This document shows positions 34,022 to 43,480 of a stretch of 64,000 nucleotides of DNA, in pieces. The stretch covers positions 2,294,001-2,358,000 of the forward strand of contig NZ_CP031311.1 in NCBI RefSeq assembly GCF_004799685.1. Reading direction: 5' to 3'. The position numbers were made by a program, and so were the translations under genes. Each line of letters starts with the position of its first letter. Positions within the stretch are counted from its first letter, which is position 1. A model generated the notes under the pieces. That model saw only the letters and a list, made by a program, of their open reading frames with translations. It ran no database searches and was not told the DNA's origin. This DNA comes from Halobellus limi (GTDB taxonomy: Archaea; Halobacteriota; Halobacteria; Halobacteriales; Haloferacaceae).

Positions 34022-35794
34022 TTAAGGGTTGTCACGCTCCGCGACGCCGTCGCCCCGCGAGCCGGCCGTCTCGGACGCAGTCGGCAGTCGCAGAACCACG
34101 TTCGTCCCCGACGCCCCGACCTCGAAGTCGACGGCGCCGCCGAGGGAGTCGACGCCCCACGTGACGATCCACAGCCCCAGTCCGCTCCCGTGTTCGAGGG
34201 CCGTCTCCCCCGTCTCGTCGAGGACGGCGAGTTCGTGCTCGGGGATCCCCGGGCCGTCGTCCGCGACCTCGACCGCGAGGAACCCCGGTTCCGCTTCGTC
34301 CTCTGCGGTCCGGACGGTCACGGTCGGAGTCTCGGAGGGGTCGTGTTCGATCGCGTTCTCCAGCAGGTTCTCGAAGACGGCCTCCAGGAGCGACGGGGCC
34401 GCCCGGACCGTCACGTCGTCGTCGACGTCGACGGTGATCTCGGCAGCCGGTTCCGTCTCCGAGCGTCCCCCGGCATCGGGTTCCGTCTCCGAGAGCCCCT
34501 CGGTGATCTCTTCGAGAAGCGGTCGCAGTTCGACGGGGTCGGGGTCGTCGACGCCCGCGTCCAGCGCCCGCTCGATGTAGCGGGCCTTCTCGCCCAGTTC
34601 GACGACTCCCGCGGTGTTCTCGGCGGCGACGTCGAGCATCCGCCGGACGTCCTCGTCGTCGACGCGCGCTTCGGCCATCTCCAGGTAGCCGGAGACGACG
34701 TTCAGGTCGTTCCGGAGGTTGTGCCGAAGCACCCTGTTGAGAACGGCGAGACGCTGTTCGCGCCGGCGCTCCTCGGTGATGTCCTGAAAGACGATGGTGT
34801 CGCCGACGGCGGCCCCGGTGGCGTCCGTGAGCGGCGACGTCGCGACGGCGTAGGTCCGCTTCCCGCCCGCTCGCCGTCGCGTGATCGGCTCGTTGTCGCC
34901 GTCGAGGTCGACGTCGTCGAGGTGAGTTTCGAGCCGTCGACCGAGCGCGTCGCTCCGGGCGGTGCCGAGCAGCCGCCCCGCCTCGTCGTTGCACTCGATG
35001 ATCCGCCGGCCGCTGTCGACGATGACGACCGCCGATCCCAGGTTGTCGATGGCGGCGCGGTCGGCGACGCGCCGGGCCGCGGGCACCATCTCGAACATGT
35101 CCCGGGAGAAGAACGCGTACATGTCGAACGCCAGGTGGACCGGAAAGAGCAGCGGCGTGAGGTTCAGCGGCGGCGTCGCGCCGACCTCGGCCAACCAGAG
35201 CAGAAACGGGACGCCCGGGAAGATCGGCGAGACGGCGATGGCCGCCGCCTGGGTCCGGTACAGCGGCCCGTAGCTGAACACCGTATCCGCCAGCAGGAAC
35301 GAGGCGACCGCGATCATCAGGATGAAGCCGGCGGCGTTGACGAACAGCCACGGCTGGTGGGCGTAGACGACGGTCGCGAGGCCGTAGGTCGGTTCGACGG
35401 CGTAGTCGCTCCAGGCGATCCGGTGGAGCGGGTTGGTGACGACGAGGAGAGTGTGGAGCACCTGGAGGGCGACGACGCTCCCCATCGCCTTCGACCGGAG
35501 GAGGTGCCCCCGCCCCGTGTACTCCAGCGCGAAGGCGAGAAAGAACACCCCGATGAAGTTGATCGCGGTCCAGATCGGCACCTCGAAGGCCTCGCGCAGG
35601 GCCGGATCGAACACGAACAGCGCGAGCCCGTACGACAGCGACCAGAGCGCCTCACATCCGATCGTCGCGAGGAAGAACCGCCCGCCGAGGCGGTCCCGAT
35701 ACGGCCAGAGGTACCGCATAAACCCCAGGGAGACGACCCCCGAGGCCAGCGACGCGGCCGCCAGCCACGGGAACGCGGAGAGCACGGGTATCAC
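34022..35794 (-). CDS. Membrane sensor histidine kinase (7TM-PAS-HisKA-HATPase)
   Basis: This 590-residue kinase has seven N-terminal membrane helices (about 1-225) of the 7TM sensor type, then a PAS domain (about 240-345; LGSAVVIVDSGRRIIECNDE). The phosphoacceptor region VLNRVLRHNLRNDLNVVSGY carries the H-box histidine. The HATPase domain has N box FENLLENAIEHD, G1 VADDGPGIP and G2 GSGLGLWIV. No response regulator is adjacent, as is usual for haloarchaeal orphan kinases. The signal is unknown. The GTG at 35794 is the start, with ACTTTTTACC (minus) about 25 nt upstream. Confidence 0.9.
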   Translation of the reverse strand: MIPVLSAFPWLAAASLASGVVSLGFMRYLWPYRDRLGGRFFLATIGCEALWSLSYGLALFVFDPALREAFEVPIWTAINFIGVFFLAFALEYTGRGHLLRSKAMGSVVALQVLHTLLVVTNPLHRIAWSDYAVEPTYGLATVVYAHQPWLFVNAAGFILMIAVASFLLADTVFSYGPLYRTQAAAIAVSPIFPGVPFLLWLAEVGATPPLNLTPLLFPVHLAFDMYAFFSRDMFEMVPAARRVADRAAIDNLGSAVVIVDSGRRIIECNDEAGRLLGTARSDALGRRLETHLDDVDLDGDNEPITRRRAGGKRTYAVATSPLTDATGAAVGDTIVFQDITEERRREQRLAVLNRVLRHNLRNDLNVVSGYLEMAEARVDDEDVRRMLDVAAENTAGVVELGEKARYIERALDAGVDDPDPVELRPLLEEITEGLSETEPDAGGRSETEPAAEITVDVDDDVTVRAAPSLLEAVFENLLENAIEHDPSETPTVTVRTAEDEAEPGFLAVEVADDGPGIPEHELAVLDETGETALEHGSGLGLWIVTWGVDSLGGAVDFEVGASGTNVVLRLPTASETAGSRGDGVAERDNP

Positions 35795-35872
35795 TCCCGA
35801 AGGCCGTCGGTGGTAAAAAGTTACGTGCGTGTCGCCTCCGCGTTCGGCGCAGGTGGACCGCCCGGAGAGCGG

Positions 35873-37072
35873 TCAGTCGCTTCCGGACTCGACGGTCGCC
35901 TCCGGCGCCAGCGAGGGGTCGCGAACGAAGCGCACGCCCGTCTCGTCGGTCGTCAGGAGCGTCGCGCTCGTCCCGTTCTCGGGGACGGAAAACACCGTCC
36001 AGACCTCGCGGGTCTCCCCCGGCTCGAAGAGGCCCGCCGAGGGGAAGCCGGTCACGCCGTCCAGCGGCTGATGGGCGTACCGCTCGCCGGCGACGTCGAC
36101 GACCAGGGCGGACTGTCCGAACTGCGTGGGCGCGCCGTCCCTGTTGGTGACGTTCATCCGCACCAGGAGGAACTTCTGTTCGGACGGCGCGTCGTACGTC
36201 GTCCCGTTTACCGTCAGGGAGTCGGTCGTCTTCGCGTTCCAGCGGACGTCGACGGTCGCGTTCGCGCCGGCCGTCGAGACCGCGGAGACGTCCGTGCCGC
36301 CGTCGCCGCCCGAGGCGAGCGGGCTGCCGAGACCGACGGCCGGTCCCATCGTCGCACCGAGGACGAAGGCGACGACGAGGACGAGCGGGATCACCACGGC
36401 CGGAATCGACCGCGACGAGAGTCCCCGGAGGTGCGACGTGAGCGCGCCGAAATGCCCCCGATTCGATTCGCCGGAACCGCCCGGCGAGGGACCGTCCGCG
36501 GGGTCGGTTCCGCCGACAGCCCGGCTCCCACCGTCGGAGCCGGACTCCCCGCCGGCACCACCGTCACCGCGATCGAACCGCTCGCGGATCGAATCGATCG
36601 CCGCCCCGGCGCCCGCGACGCGCTCGACGAGCGCGGCCGGCACGGGGACGCCGAACTCCTCCAGTTTTTCGACGGCCGCATCGAGGCCGCTCGCCTCGGT
36701 GTATTCACCCAGAACGTCCTCGAAACCGCCCTCTTCGACCGTGTTCGCGAGCGCCGAGCGATCCAGCAGGTGGACGCTCCTCTGACCCGCGATCCGCCGG
36801 GCGCCCTCCGCAAACGCGCCCTGCGTCGCGACGACGGCGACGTCGACCCCGCGCTTCCGACAGAAGCCGACGAACTGCTTCAGGTGCCGCTCGGTCACCG
36901 TCGCCGTCGTCGTCGGGAAGACGTAGATGACCCCGCGCTTGCCGTCGCCGCGCTTGCCGATCACGAAGTGCGTCTCGTCGGCCCGTTCGCGGACCGACGT
37001 CTCCCACCCGCGGGCGTCCCACAGGTCGGCGAGGAACGAGACGAACTCGTCGGGGTCCAGTTCCGGAATCAC
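35873..37072 (-). CDS. Mrr-like (degenerate nuclease fold) domain, transmembrane helix and extracellular DUF4352-like domain
   Basis: This 399-residue protein starts with a restriction-endonuclease-like domain (1-125; PELDPDEFVSFLADLWDARG, KQFVGFCRKRGVDVAVVATQ). The usual metal-binding D...QxK pair reads THFVIGK...YVFPTT, so it is probably not a nuclease. A Gly/Ser-rich linker and one membrane helix (about 235-260, IPAVVIPLVLVVAFVLGATM) lead to an extracellular beta-sandwich with NxT sequons (about 275-390) of the DUF4352 type. The GTG start is supported by its GTGA overlap with the upstream surface-protein gene. The topology suggests a receptor. Confidence 0.7.
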   Translation of the reverse strand: MIPELDPDEFVSFLADLWDARGWETSVRERADETHFVIGKRGDGKRGVIYVFPTTTATVTERHLKQFVGFCRKRGVDVAVVATQGAFAEGARRIAGQRSVHLLDRSALANTVEEGGFEDVLGEYTEASGLDAAVEKLEEFGVPVPAALVERVAGAGAAIDSIRERFDRGDGGAGGESGSDGGSRAVGGTDPADGPSPGGSGESNRGHFGALTSHLRGLSSRSIPAVVIPLVLVVAFVLGATMGPAVGLGSPLASGGDGGTDVSAVSTAGANATVDVRWNAKTTDSLTVNGTTYDAPSEQKFLLVRMNVTNRDGAPTQFGQSALVVDVAGERYAHQPLDGVTGFPSAGLFEPGETREVWTVFSVPENGTSATLLTTDETGVRFVRDPSLAPEATVESGSD

Positions 37073-38880
37073 GGGGAACCACCTCGGCGGGCGAGGAGCG
37101 CGGCGGCCCCCAGGAGCGCCGCGACGGCGACGCCCGGAGAGAGGGGCAGGCTCGACTGCGTGGCTCCGACCGGGTCCAGCGGCGTCCGGGTCACCACGGG
37201 GTACGGCGTCGCGGAGGGCGTCGCCGTCGCGGTCGCCGTTCGCGTGGGCGTGCTCGTCTCGGTCGGAGCCGGCGGGAACGCGACGTGTGCGGTGTCGTTG
37301 ACGAGGTATCCGGCCGTCGAGTACGCCGCTGCGCCGGGGTCGTACGACTCGTCCTCGCCGGGGCGAACCAGCTCCGCGCGGAGTTGCTGATCCTCGAACA
37401 GCGCCGTTCCGAGTTCGGCCGAGACGTTCGCGTGCCGTCCGGGGGCGAGGTAGTCGCTCCGGCCGACGGACTCGCCGCTCGCGTCCGTCAGGCGGACGAA
37501 CCCGCCCGCGGGGACCTCGACGCTCGCGACCCCGACGCTCGTCCCGCTTACGGTCTGGTTCTCGATCCGGACCGTCGGATCGGGCGCGACGAGGCGCACC
37601 TCCTGGGTCGTCTCGGGGAAGTGACCGCGGACCCAAAGCGTCGCGTTCGTGCCGCGGGTGAGCGCGGAGAGGTCGAACGCGGCCCCGAAGCTCCCGTCCT
37701 CACGGACCGTCGCGTCGGCGAGTTCGAGGAACGCGTTCGGGTCCGACGACCGGAGTCGGACCTCCAGTTCGGTGTTCGGCGCGCGGTTCGTCGATCCCGT
37801 CACCGCGAAGCTATCGTTCTCCCAGGGGTAGTGTACCGAGTCGGTCGCCGGCGACAGCGACACCGACTGCCGCTCCAACTCGAAGGTCGTCGACGCGGCG
37901 GTCGCCGACCCGTCGGAGAGGCCGCTCTCCTCGGTGAGCGTCAGCGCGGCCCGGTAGCGGTTCCGTCCGTTCCGGGACTCGATGGGGACCCCGGAGGTGT
38001 TCCAGAGGACGTAGAACTCGTCGTTCGCGAGGTTCGGGAGCACCGTCACGTTCGCGGAGTCGGTCGCGACGTACTCCCGGGGTTCGTGGTTCGGCCCCGG
38101 ATCCGTCTGCGTGAAGTTCACCTTGAGCCCGTTCGCGGCCGCGCTCCCGGTGAGATCAGAGGCGTTCAGGGCCGTCTCAAGCCCGCTCTCCTCGATCCGC
38201 ATCACGGCGTAGTCGCCGCGGGCGACGGTCGATCCGGCGGTCGTCGTCGACTGCAGCGGGCCGACGTTCGCGTCGTCGTCCTCGCCGCCGCCGACGTACT
38301 CCGAGGGCGCGAAGGAGCCGGGGGCACGGTGGGACTCGGCGGTCACCGCGCCGCGGGGCTCGACCGTGAGCGTCGCGATGTCGCGTTCGACGCCCGCGAC
38401 GTCGACGCGGAGCAGGTAGTCCTCGGGTTCGAGCGGTTCGTCGAGCGGCGGCGTGTGAAGCGTCGCCGACCCGCCGTCGACGAACGCGCTCGGATCCGCC
38501 GCGGTCGTGCGGCGCGTGTCGAGGACGATCTCGTCGGTACCGCCCCCGCCGAGTTCGACGGTGAGGTGGAAGCCGTACTCCGGGCCGCCGATCGTGACGT
38601 TCGCCGCGGCGGAGTGAGAGACGGAGATCGTCACCTCGTCGCCGCGCGTGACGCTGACGTTCCCCTCGGGGAACGACCCGGAGGCGTCGTCGGTCTGTTC
38701 GCGGGCGGTCGTGTCGGATCCGTCGTACGGGGGAGCGCCGACGCGGTCGGCGACGAGAGACCGATCCGCCGTCTGCTCGTGACCGGCGGACGCGGCGCCG
38801 AGTCCGGAGACCGGCGTCGCGGCCCCCGCGAGGAGGGAGAGGGCGACGGCGAGGGTGACGGCGGTGGAGGCGTGAGACAT
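37069..38880 (-). CDS. Large surface protein with signal peptide and C-terminal membrane anchor
   Basis: This 603-residue exported protein has a signal peptide (about 1-30) and several beta-sandwich segments of the kind found in haloarchaeal S-layer-associated proteins (VTRGDEVTISVSHSAAANVT; GTNATLWVRGHFPETTQEVR; VEVPAGGFVRLTDASGESVG). It has many N-glycosylation sequons and a Thr/Pro-rich stalk (PTETSTPTRTATATATPSAT). The C-terminal helix LPLSPGVAVAALLGAAALLA precedes RRGG, a PGF-CTERM-like anchor. Its stop overlaps the GTG of the nuclease-like receptor by 4 bp, so the two are made together. Function unknown. Confidence 0.8.
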   Translation of the reverse strand: MSHASTAVTLAVALSLLAGAATPVSGLGAASAGHEQTADRSLVADRVGAPPYDGSDTTAREQTDDASGSFPEGNVSVTRGDEVTISVSHSAAANVTIGGPEYGFHLTVELGGGGTDEIVLDTRRTTAADPSAFVDGGSATLHTPPLDEPLEPEDYLLRVDVAGVERDIATLTVEPRGAVTAESHRAPGSFAPSEYVGGGEDDDANVGPLQSTTTAGSTVARGDYAVMRIEESGLETALNASDLTGSAAANGLKVNFTQTDPGPNHEPREYVATDSANVTVLPNLANDEFYVLWNTSGVPIESRNGRNRYRAALTLTEESGLSDGSATAASTTFELERQSVSLSPATDSVHYPWENDSFAVTGSTNRAPNTELEVRLRSSDPNAFLELADATVREDGSFGAAFDLSALTRGTNATLWVRGHFPETTQEVRLVAPDPTVRIENQTVSGTSVGVASVEVPAGGFVRLTDASGESVGRSDYLAPGRHANVSAELGTALFEDQQLRAELVRPGEDESYDPGAAAYSTAGYLVNDTAHVAFPPAPTETSTPTRTATATATPSATPYPVVTRTPLDPVGATQSSLPLSPGVAVAALLGAAALLARRGGSP

Positions 38881-39039
38881 CGGCGAGACGGTCGTCGTTC
38901 CCGGCTACCCCCCGACCGGCATAAAACACTGCGGTCAAACCATCAGAACTGATAACCGAGCGGTCGCCGGGGGACGGCGGTCGGCCCCGCGACCATCGCG
39001 GCCGCTCGGTCGGCGTCCGCGAACCCCGCCGCCGCCCGG

Positions 39040-39366
39040 TCAGAGCAGTCCCGGCAGGACGGCGCTCGCCAGCAGCCCGACGGTCCCGAGCACGCCGAGG
39101 AACACGAACAGCGCGTGCTCCGCCGACGGGTCCCCGGGTTCGATCGGTTCGCTGAGAAGCGGGTTCAGCTCCTCGACCGCGGTCGCGGCGTCGAGACTCT
39201 CGTCGTCGACGTCGTCACCGAGTTCCCCGGCCTCGCCACCGACGCCCTCGGAACTTCCGGCCTCGCCACCGACGCCGTCGGGACTTCCGGTCTCACCACC
39301 GACGCCGTCGACGCCGGCGTCCTCCTCCGGCGTCTCCCCCTGACTGCTGCGGTCCGAGTCACTCAT
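39040..39366 (-). CDS. Small acidic tail-anchored membrane protein with Gly-rich repeats
   Basis: This 108-residue protein has a soluble acidic N-terminus carrying three copies of a GVGGE(T/A)GSxx unit (about 21-48) and one C-terminal membrane helix (HALFVFLGVLGTVGLLASAV). Function unknown. A TATA-like TCTTTTTCC (minus strand, about 39387-39395) supports the ATG at 39366. It lies 56 bp downstream of the pyk stop on the same strand. Confidence 0.7.
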   Translation of the reverse strand: MSDSDRSSQGETPEEDAGVDGVGGETGSPDGVGGEAGSSEGVGGEAGELGDDVDDESLDAATAVEELNPLLSEPIEPGDPSAEHALFVFLGVLGTVGLLASAVLPGLL

Positions 39367-39422
39367 TACCGGACGTACGCCCTGGGAGGAAAAAGACCTG
39401 CCGCCCCCGTTCCGAACCGACG

Positions 39423-41189
39423 CTACTCGACCGGGCCGCGTCGGTCGCCGTGTCTGATGAGGTTGCCCTCGAAGACGACGCCCCGCTCGGCGTGCAGCGT
39501 CAGCGTCGTCCCGTCGGAGAGCGACCGCGGGAGGGGGGCCCCGGAGATCATCGGAATGCCGAGTTCGCGCGCGACGAGCGCCGGATAGCCGGTCATCCCG
39601 GGGCGCGCGTCGATGATGCCGGCGATCTTCGAGGCGTCGCCCTCGAACTCGCCCTCGAAGCGGGCGGGCAGCGAGAGGATCGCGCCGTCGGGGACCTCCG
39701 AGAGGTCGCCGTCGTCGACGACGGCGAGGGGGCCGGCGACCCGGCCGCCGACGACCTTCCGTCCGTTGGCGACGGTCTCGGCGGCGACGTGGAGTTTGAG
39801 CATGTTCGTCGTGTTCGTCCCCTCGAGTTCGGTCATCATCCCCGAGAGGACCACGAGCGTGTCGCCGGAACTGGCGACGCCGGCGTCGAGCGCGGCGTCG
39901 ACGGCGTCCTCCATCATCTCGTCGATTCCGTCTCGGTACGAGGAGTACTTCGGGACGACGCCCCACGAGAGCGCGAGCTGCCGGCGGACGCGGTCGTCCG
40001 GGGTCGTCGCCACGACGGGGACGCCGGGGCGGAACTTCGCGGTCTTCCGCGCGGTGTAGCCGGACTCGGAGGCGGCGACGATGGCGCTCGCGCCGACGTC
40101 GCGCGCGAGATACCGCGCCGAGCGGGCGAGCGCCTCGGTCCGGGAGTCGCCGTCGGCCGTCGGGATGCGCTGCTCGCGGCCCTCGGCGTACTCCTCGCTG
40201 GATTCGACCTGGCGGACGATCCGGTCCATCGTGTCGACGACCCGGACCGGGTCGTCGCCGATGGCGGTCTCGCCGGAGAGCATCACGGCATCGGTCCCGT
40301 CGAGCACCGCGTTGGCGACGTCGGAGGCCTCCGCGCGGGTCGGACGGCGCGCGTGGACCATCGAGTCGAGCATCTCCGTCGCCGTGATGACCGGCGTGCC
40401 CGTGGCGTGGCACTTGCGGATGATCCGCTTTTGAATGATGGGGACGTCCTCCAGGGGCATCTCCACGCCCAGGTCGCCGCGGGCGACCATCACGCCGTAG
40501 GCGGCGTCGATGATCTCGTCGAGGTTCTCCACCGCGCCGGCGCGCTCGATCTTCGCGACCACCGGGATGTCCACCCCGAGTTCGTCGAGCGCGTCGCTTA
40601 TGGTGTAGACGTCTTCGGCGTCGCGGACGAAGGAGGCGGCGACGAAGTCGGCCTCGGTCTCGGCGGCGACTTCGAGTTCCTTCCGATCGCTCTCGGTGAT
40701 GAGGTCGATGTCGAGGTCGACGCCCGGGAGGTTGACGCCCTTTCGCCCGCCGAGTTTCCCGCCGGAGTCGATCCGGGCGAGGAGGCCGTCGTCGTCGACT
40801 TCGAGCACCGTGGCCTCGATCCGCCCGTCGTCGAGGAGGATCGTGTCGCCGGACTCGGCTGCGGTGATCGAATGCGACAGCCCGATCCGCTCGGGGGTCG
40901 CCTCTCCGCCCTCGTGGAACCGGACTTCGCTGTCGGTTTCGAGGTGGATCGGCTCCTCCAGCGGCGCGGTCCTGACCTCCGGCCCCTGGAGGTCGACCAT
41001 CGCGGCCAGCGGCTCCTCCGTCACGTCGTCGACGGCGCGGATGCGATCGATCACCTCCCGGCGGTGGTCCGGCGTCCCGTGGCTCGCGTTGAGCCGGGCG
41101 ACGCTCATCCCGGCGTCGACGAGGGCCCGAATCGTGGACTTCTCGTCGGACGCCGGGCCGAGCGTGCAGACGATCTTCGCTTTTCTCAT
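39423..41189 (-). CDS. pyk: Pyruvate kinase with C-terminal extra domain
   Basis: This 588-residue glycolytic enzyme converts phosphoenolpyruvate and ADP to pyruvate and ATP. The N-terminal catalytic barrel carries MRKAKIVCTLGPASDEKSTI, MVARGDLGVEMPLEDVP and KRIIRKCHATGTPVITATEM. The usual C-terminal effector domain follows (about 350-475). About 105 further residues resemble the swivelling domain of PEP-utilising enzymes (RPGMTGYPALVARELGIPMI), but the phospho-carrier histidine is replaced. The TATA box at 41211-41220 (minus) fits the ATG at 41189. Confidence 0.95.
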   Translation of the reverse strand: MRKAKIVCTLGPASDEKSTIRALVDAGMSVARLNASHGTPDHRREVIDRIRAVDDVTEEPLAAMVDLQGPEVRTAPLEEPIHLETDSEVRFHEGGEATPERIGLSHSITAAESGDTILLDDGRIEATVLEVDDDGLLARIDSGGKLGGRKGVNLPGVDLDIDLITESDRKELEVAAETEADFVAASFVRDAEDVYTISDALDELGVDIPVVAKIERAGAVENLDEIIDAAYGVMVARGDLGVEMPLEDVPIIQKRIIRKCHATGTPVITATEMLDSMVHARRPTRAEASDVANAVLDGTDAVMLSGETAIGDDPVRVVDTMDRIVRQVESSEEYAEGREQRIPTADGDSRTEALARSARYLARDVGASAIVAASESGYTARKTAKFRPGVPVVATTPDDRVRRQLALSWGVVPKYSSYRDGIDEMMEDAVDAALDAGVASSGDTLVVLSGMMTELEGTNTTNMLKLHVAAETVANGRKVVGGRVAGPLAVVDDGDLSEVPDGAILSLPARFEGEFEGDASKIAGIIDARPGMTGYPALVARELGIPMISGAPLPRSLSDGTTLTLHAERGVVFEGNLIRHGDRRGPVE

Positions 41190-41210
41190 AGCGATCCCTA
41201 CTCGGGACCG

Positions 41211-41220
41211 AGTTAAAAAG
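41211..41220 (-). promoter_or_regulatory. TATA box of pyk
   Basis: On the minus strand CTTTTTAACT lies 22-31 nt upstream of the pyk ATG. Confidence 0.5.
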
Positions 41221-41296
41221 ACCGACGATGGAGGGGGAACCGAACGTGGTGCGGGAGTCTGCTGCGAGGGGTCGGGGGCGAGGGCGACGCTCGGGG

Positions 41297-43387
41297 CTAC
41301 CGGATCTTCGTGCCCGGTTCGGCGTCGCCGTGCGTCGTGAGCAGGTCGGCCTCTTCGCCCGCCGCGAGCAGCATCCCGTTCGACTCGACGCCGAACAGTT
41401 CCGCCTTCTCCAGGTTGGCGACGACGACGATCTTCTCTCCCACCAGGGAGTCGAGGTCGTGAAGCTGCTTGATCCCGGCGACGATCTGGCGCTCCTCGAC
41501 GCCGATGTCGACGGTCAGCTTCGCGAGTTTGTCCGCGCCCTCGACGCCCTCGGCCGCGAGGATCTCGCCCACGCGGATGTCGAGTTCCTGGAAGTCCTCG
41601 AAGCCGATGCGCTCCTCGGCGATCGGTTCGAGGTCGGCGGCCGGTTCCGCGTCCCCGTCGTCGGCCTCGCCCGCGCCGTCCGCGTCGTCACCGGCGGCGT
41701 CGCCGTCGTCGCTCTCGCTCGCGGCCGCGACCCGGGATTCGAGTTTCTCGTTCAGCTCCTCGACGCGTTCCTCGGGGATCTTCTCGAACAGCTCGGTCGG
41801 TTCGTCGAACTCCCCGGCGGGGTCTTCGAGCGCGGCGTCGACGCCGACCGCGTGGACGTCGCCCTCCTCGCCGAGGTCGTCCCAGAGGTTCTCGGCGGCC
41901 TCGGGCGTCACCGGCTCGAAGAGCACGGCGACGGCCTTCGCGATCTGGACGCAGTCGCGGATGACCTGCGCCTTCTCCGGGTCGTCGTCGTCGAGCTTCC
42001 AGGGCTCGTTGCGCTGGATGTACTCGTTGCCGAACTGCGCGAGGCGGACCGCGCTCTCGCCGATGTCGCGGACGGAATAGTCGTTGACGCCGGCCTCGAA
42101 CTCGTCGATGGCTTGCTCGATCCGCTCGCGGACGTCGTCGGAGAGCGCGACGTCGGGCGATCCGCCGAACTCTCGGGCCGCGAAGAGCAGCGAGCGGTAG
42201 ACGAAGTTGCCGACGGTCCCGACGAGTTCGTTGTTCACGCGCTCGCGGAAGCGCCCCCACGAGAAGTCGACGTCCTGCTGGAAGCCGCCGTTGGTCGCGA
42301 GGTAGTAGCGGAGCAGGTCCGGTCGGAAGCCCTCGTCGAGGTACTCGTCGGCCCAGACGGCCCGGTCGCGGGAGGTCGAGAAGCCCTTGCCTTCCAACGT
42401 GATGAACCCCGAGGCCATCACCGCGCGCGGTTCGACGTAGCCCGCGCCGCGGAGCATCGCCGGCCAGAAGACGGTGTGGTGCTGGATGATGTCCCGGCCG
42501 ATGATGTGGACGATTTCCCCATTGTCACGCCACGCTTCCTCCCAGTCGAAGACGTCGGGGCCGACGCGTTCGGTGTACTGCTTCGTCGAGGAGATGTACT
42601 CGATCGGCGCGTCGACCCAGACGTAGAGGACGAGGTCGTCGTCGCCGGGGTAGTCGACGCCCCAGTCCATGTCGCGGGTGATACACCAGTCCTGGAGTTC
42701 GCCCTCGATCCACTCGCGGGGCTGGTTCTGCGCGTTCGAGGTGCCCTCCAGGCGGTCGATGAACTCGCCGAGGTACTCCTGCAGGTCGGAGACGGCGAAG
42801 AACTTGTGCTCTCTGTTCCGGTACTCGGCGGGGTTACCGGTGATCGTCGAGACCGGGTCTTCGATCTCGCCGGGTTCGAGGTGGCGGCCGCAGCCCTCGT
42901 CGCACTCGTCGCCGCGGGCGTGTTCGCCGCAGTAGGGACAGGCCCCCTCGACGAACCGGTCGGGGAGCCACTGGTCTGCGTCGGGGTCGTAGGCGACGGG
43001 GATCTCCTTCTCGTAGACGTACCCCGCCTCCTCCAGCGTGCGGACGATCTCCTGTGTCGTCTCGACGTTCGTCTCGTCGTGGGTCTGCCCGTAGTTGTCG
43101 AACTCGACGTCGAACTTCGGGAACGTCGCCTCGTAGGTCTCGTGGTGCCGAAGCGCGAACTCCTCGGGGGTGACGCCCTCCTCGGCCGCGTTGACCGCGA
43201 CCGGCGTCCCGTGCATATCCGACCCGGAGACGAACGCGGTCTGCTGGCCGAGTCGCTTCAGCGCGCGGCTGTAGATGTCGCCGCCGACGTACGTCCGGAG
43301 GTGGCCGATGTGCAGGTCGCCGTTGGCGTAGGGCAGCCCGCAGGTCACCACCGCCGGGTTCTCGGTGGGGAAGTCCTCGTGGCTCAT
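41297..43387 (-). CDS. metG: Methionyl-tRNA synthetase with C-terminal EMAP/Trbp111-type domain
   Basis: This 696-residue class I synthetase charges tRNA-Met. The HIGH signature reads HIGH in GDLHIGHLRTYVGGD, and the zinc knuckle has CPYCGEHARGDECDEGC. The second signature is FSTSR in KGFSTSRDRAVW, the archaeal variant of KMSKS. An acidic Glu/Asp/Ala-rich linker (about 545-580) joins a tRNA-binding OB domain (DIRVGEILAAEGVEGADKLA). The ATG at 43387 begins the conserved protein, with GATTTTGGT (minus strand) about 25 nt upstream; the open frame extends nine codons further. Confidence 0.95.
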   Translation of the reverse strand: MSHEDFPTENPAVVTCGLPYANGDLHIGHLRTYVGGDIYSRALKRLGQQTAFVSGSDMHGTPVAVNAAEEGVTPEEFALRHHETYEATFPKFDVEFDNYGQTHDETNVETTQEIVRTLEEAGYVYEKEIPVAYDPDADQWLPDRFVEGACPYCGEHARGDECDEGCGRHLEPGEIEDPVSTITGNPAEYRNREHKFFAVSDLQEYLGEFIDRLEGTSNAQNQPREWIEGELQDWCITRDMDWGVDYPGDDDLVLYVWVDAPIEYISSTKQYTERVGPDVFDWEEAWRDNGEIVHIIGRDIIQHHTVFWPAMLRGAGYVEPRAVMASGFITLEGKGFSTSRDRAVWADEYLDEGFRPDLLRYYLATNGGFQQDVDFSWGRFRERVNNELVGTVGNFVYRSLLFAAREFGGSPDVALSDDVRERIEQAIDEFEAGVNDYSVRDIGESAVRLAQFGNEYIQRNEPWKLDDDDPEKAQVIRDCVQIAKAVAVLFEPVTPEAAENLWDDLGEEGDVHAVGVDAALEDPAGEFDEPTELFEKIPEERVEELNEKLESRVAAASESDDGDAAGDDADGAGEADDGDAEPAADLEPIAEERIGFEDFQELDIRVGEILAAEGVEGADKLAKLTVDIGVEERQIVAGIKQLHDLDSLVGEKIVVVANLEKAELFGVESNGMLLAAGEEADLLTTHGDAEPGTKIR

Positions 43388-43480
43388 AGGGGACACTCTC
43401 TGCGGCGACACCAAAATCCCGCTGATTCGGATCGGCCGATCCGGGGCGGACGCGGGGGCGAGGTGAGGCGGTCGGGGCGC

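Noticed and set aside
34022-37390. A plus-strand open frame of over 1,100 codons (33875-37390).
   Set aside because: It is antisense to the histidine kinase and the nuclease-like receptor. Its product is Arg/Gly/Pro-rich with no domain, the usual shadow in GC-rich DNA.
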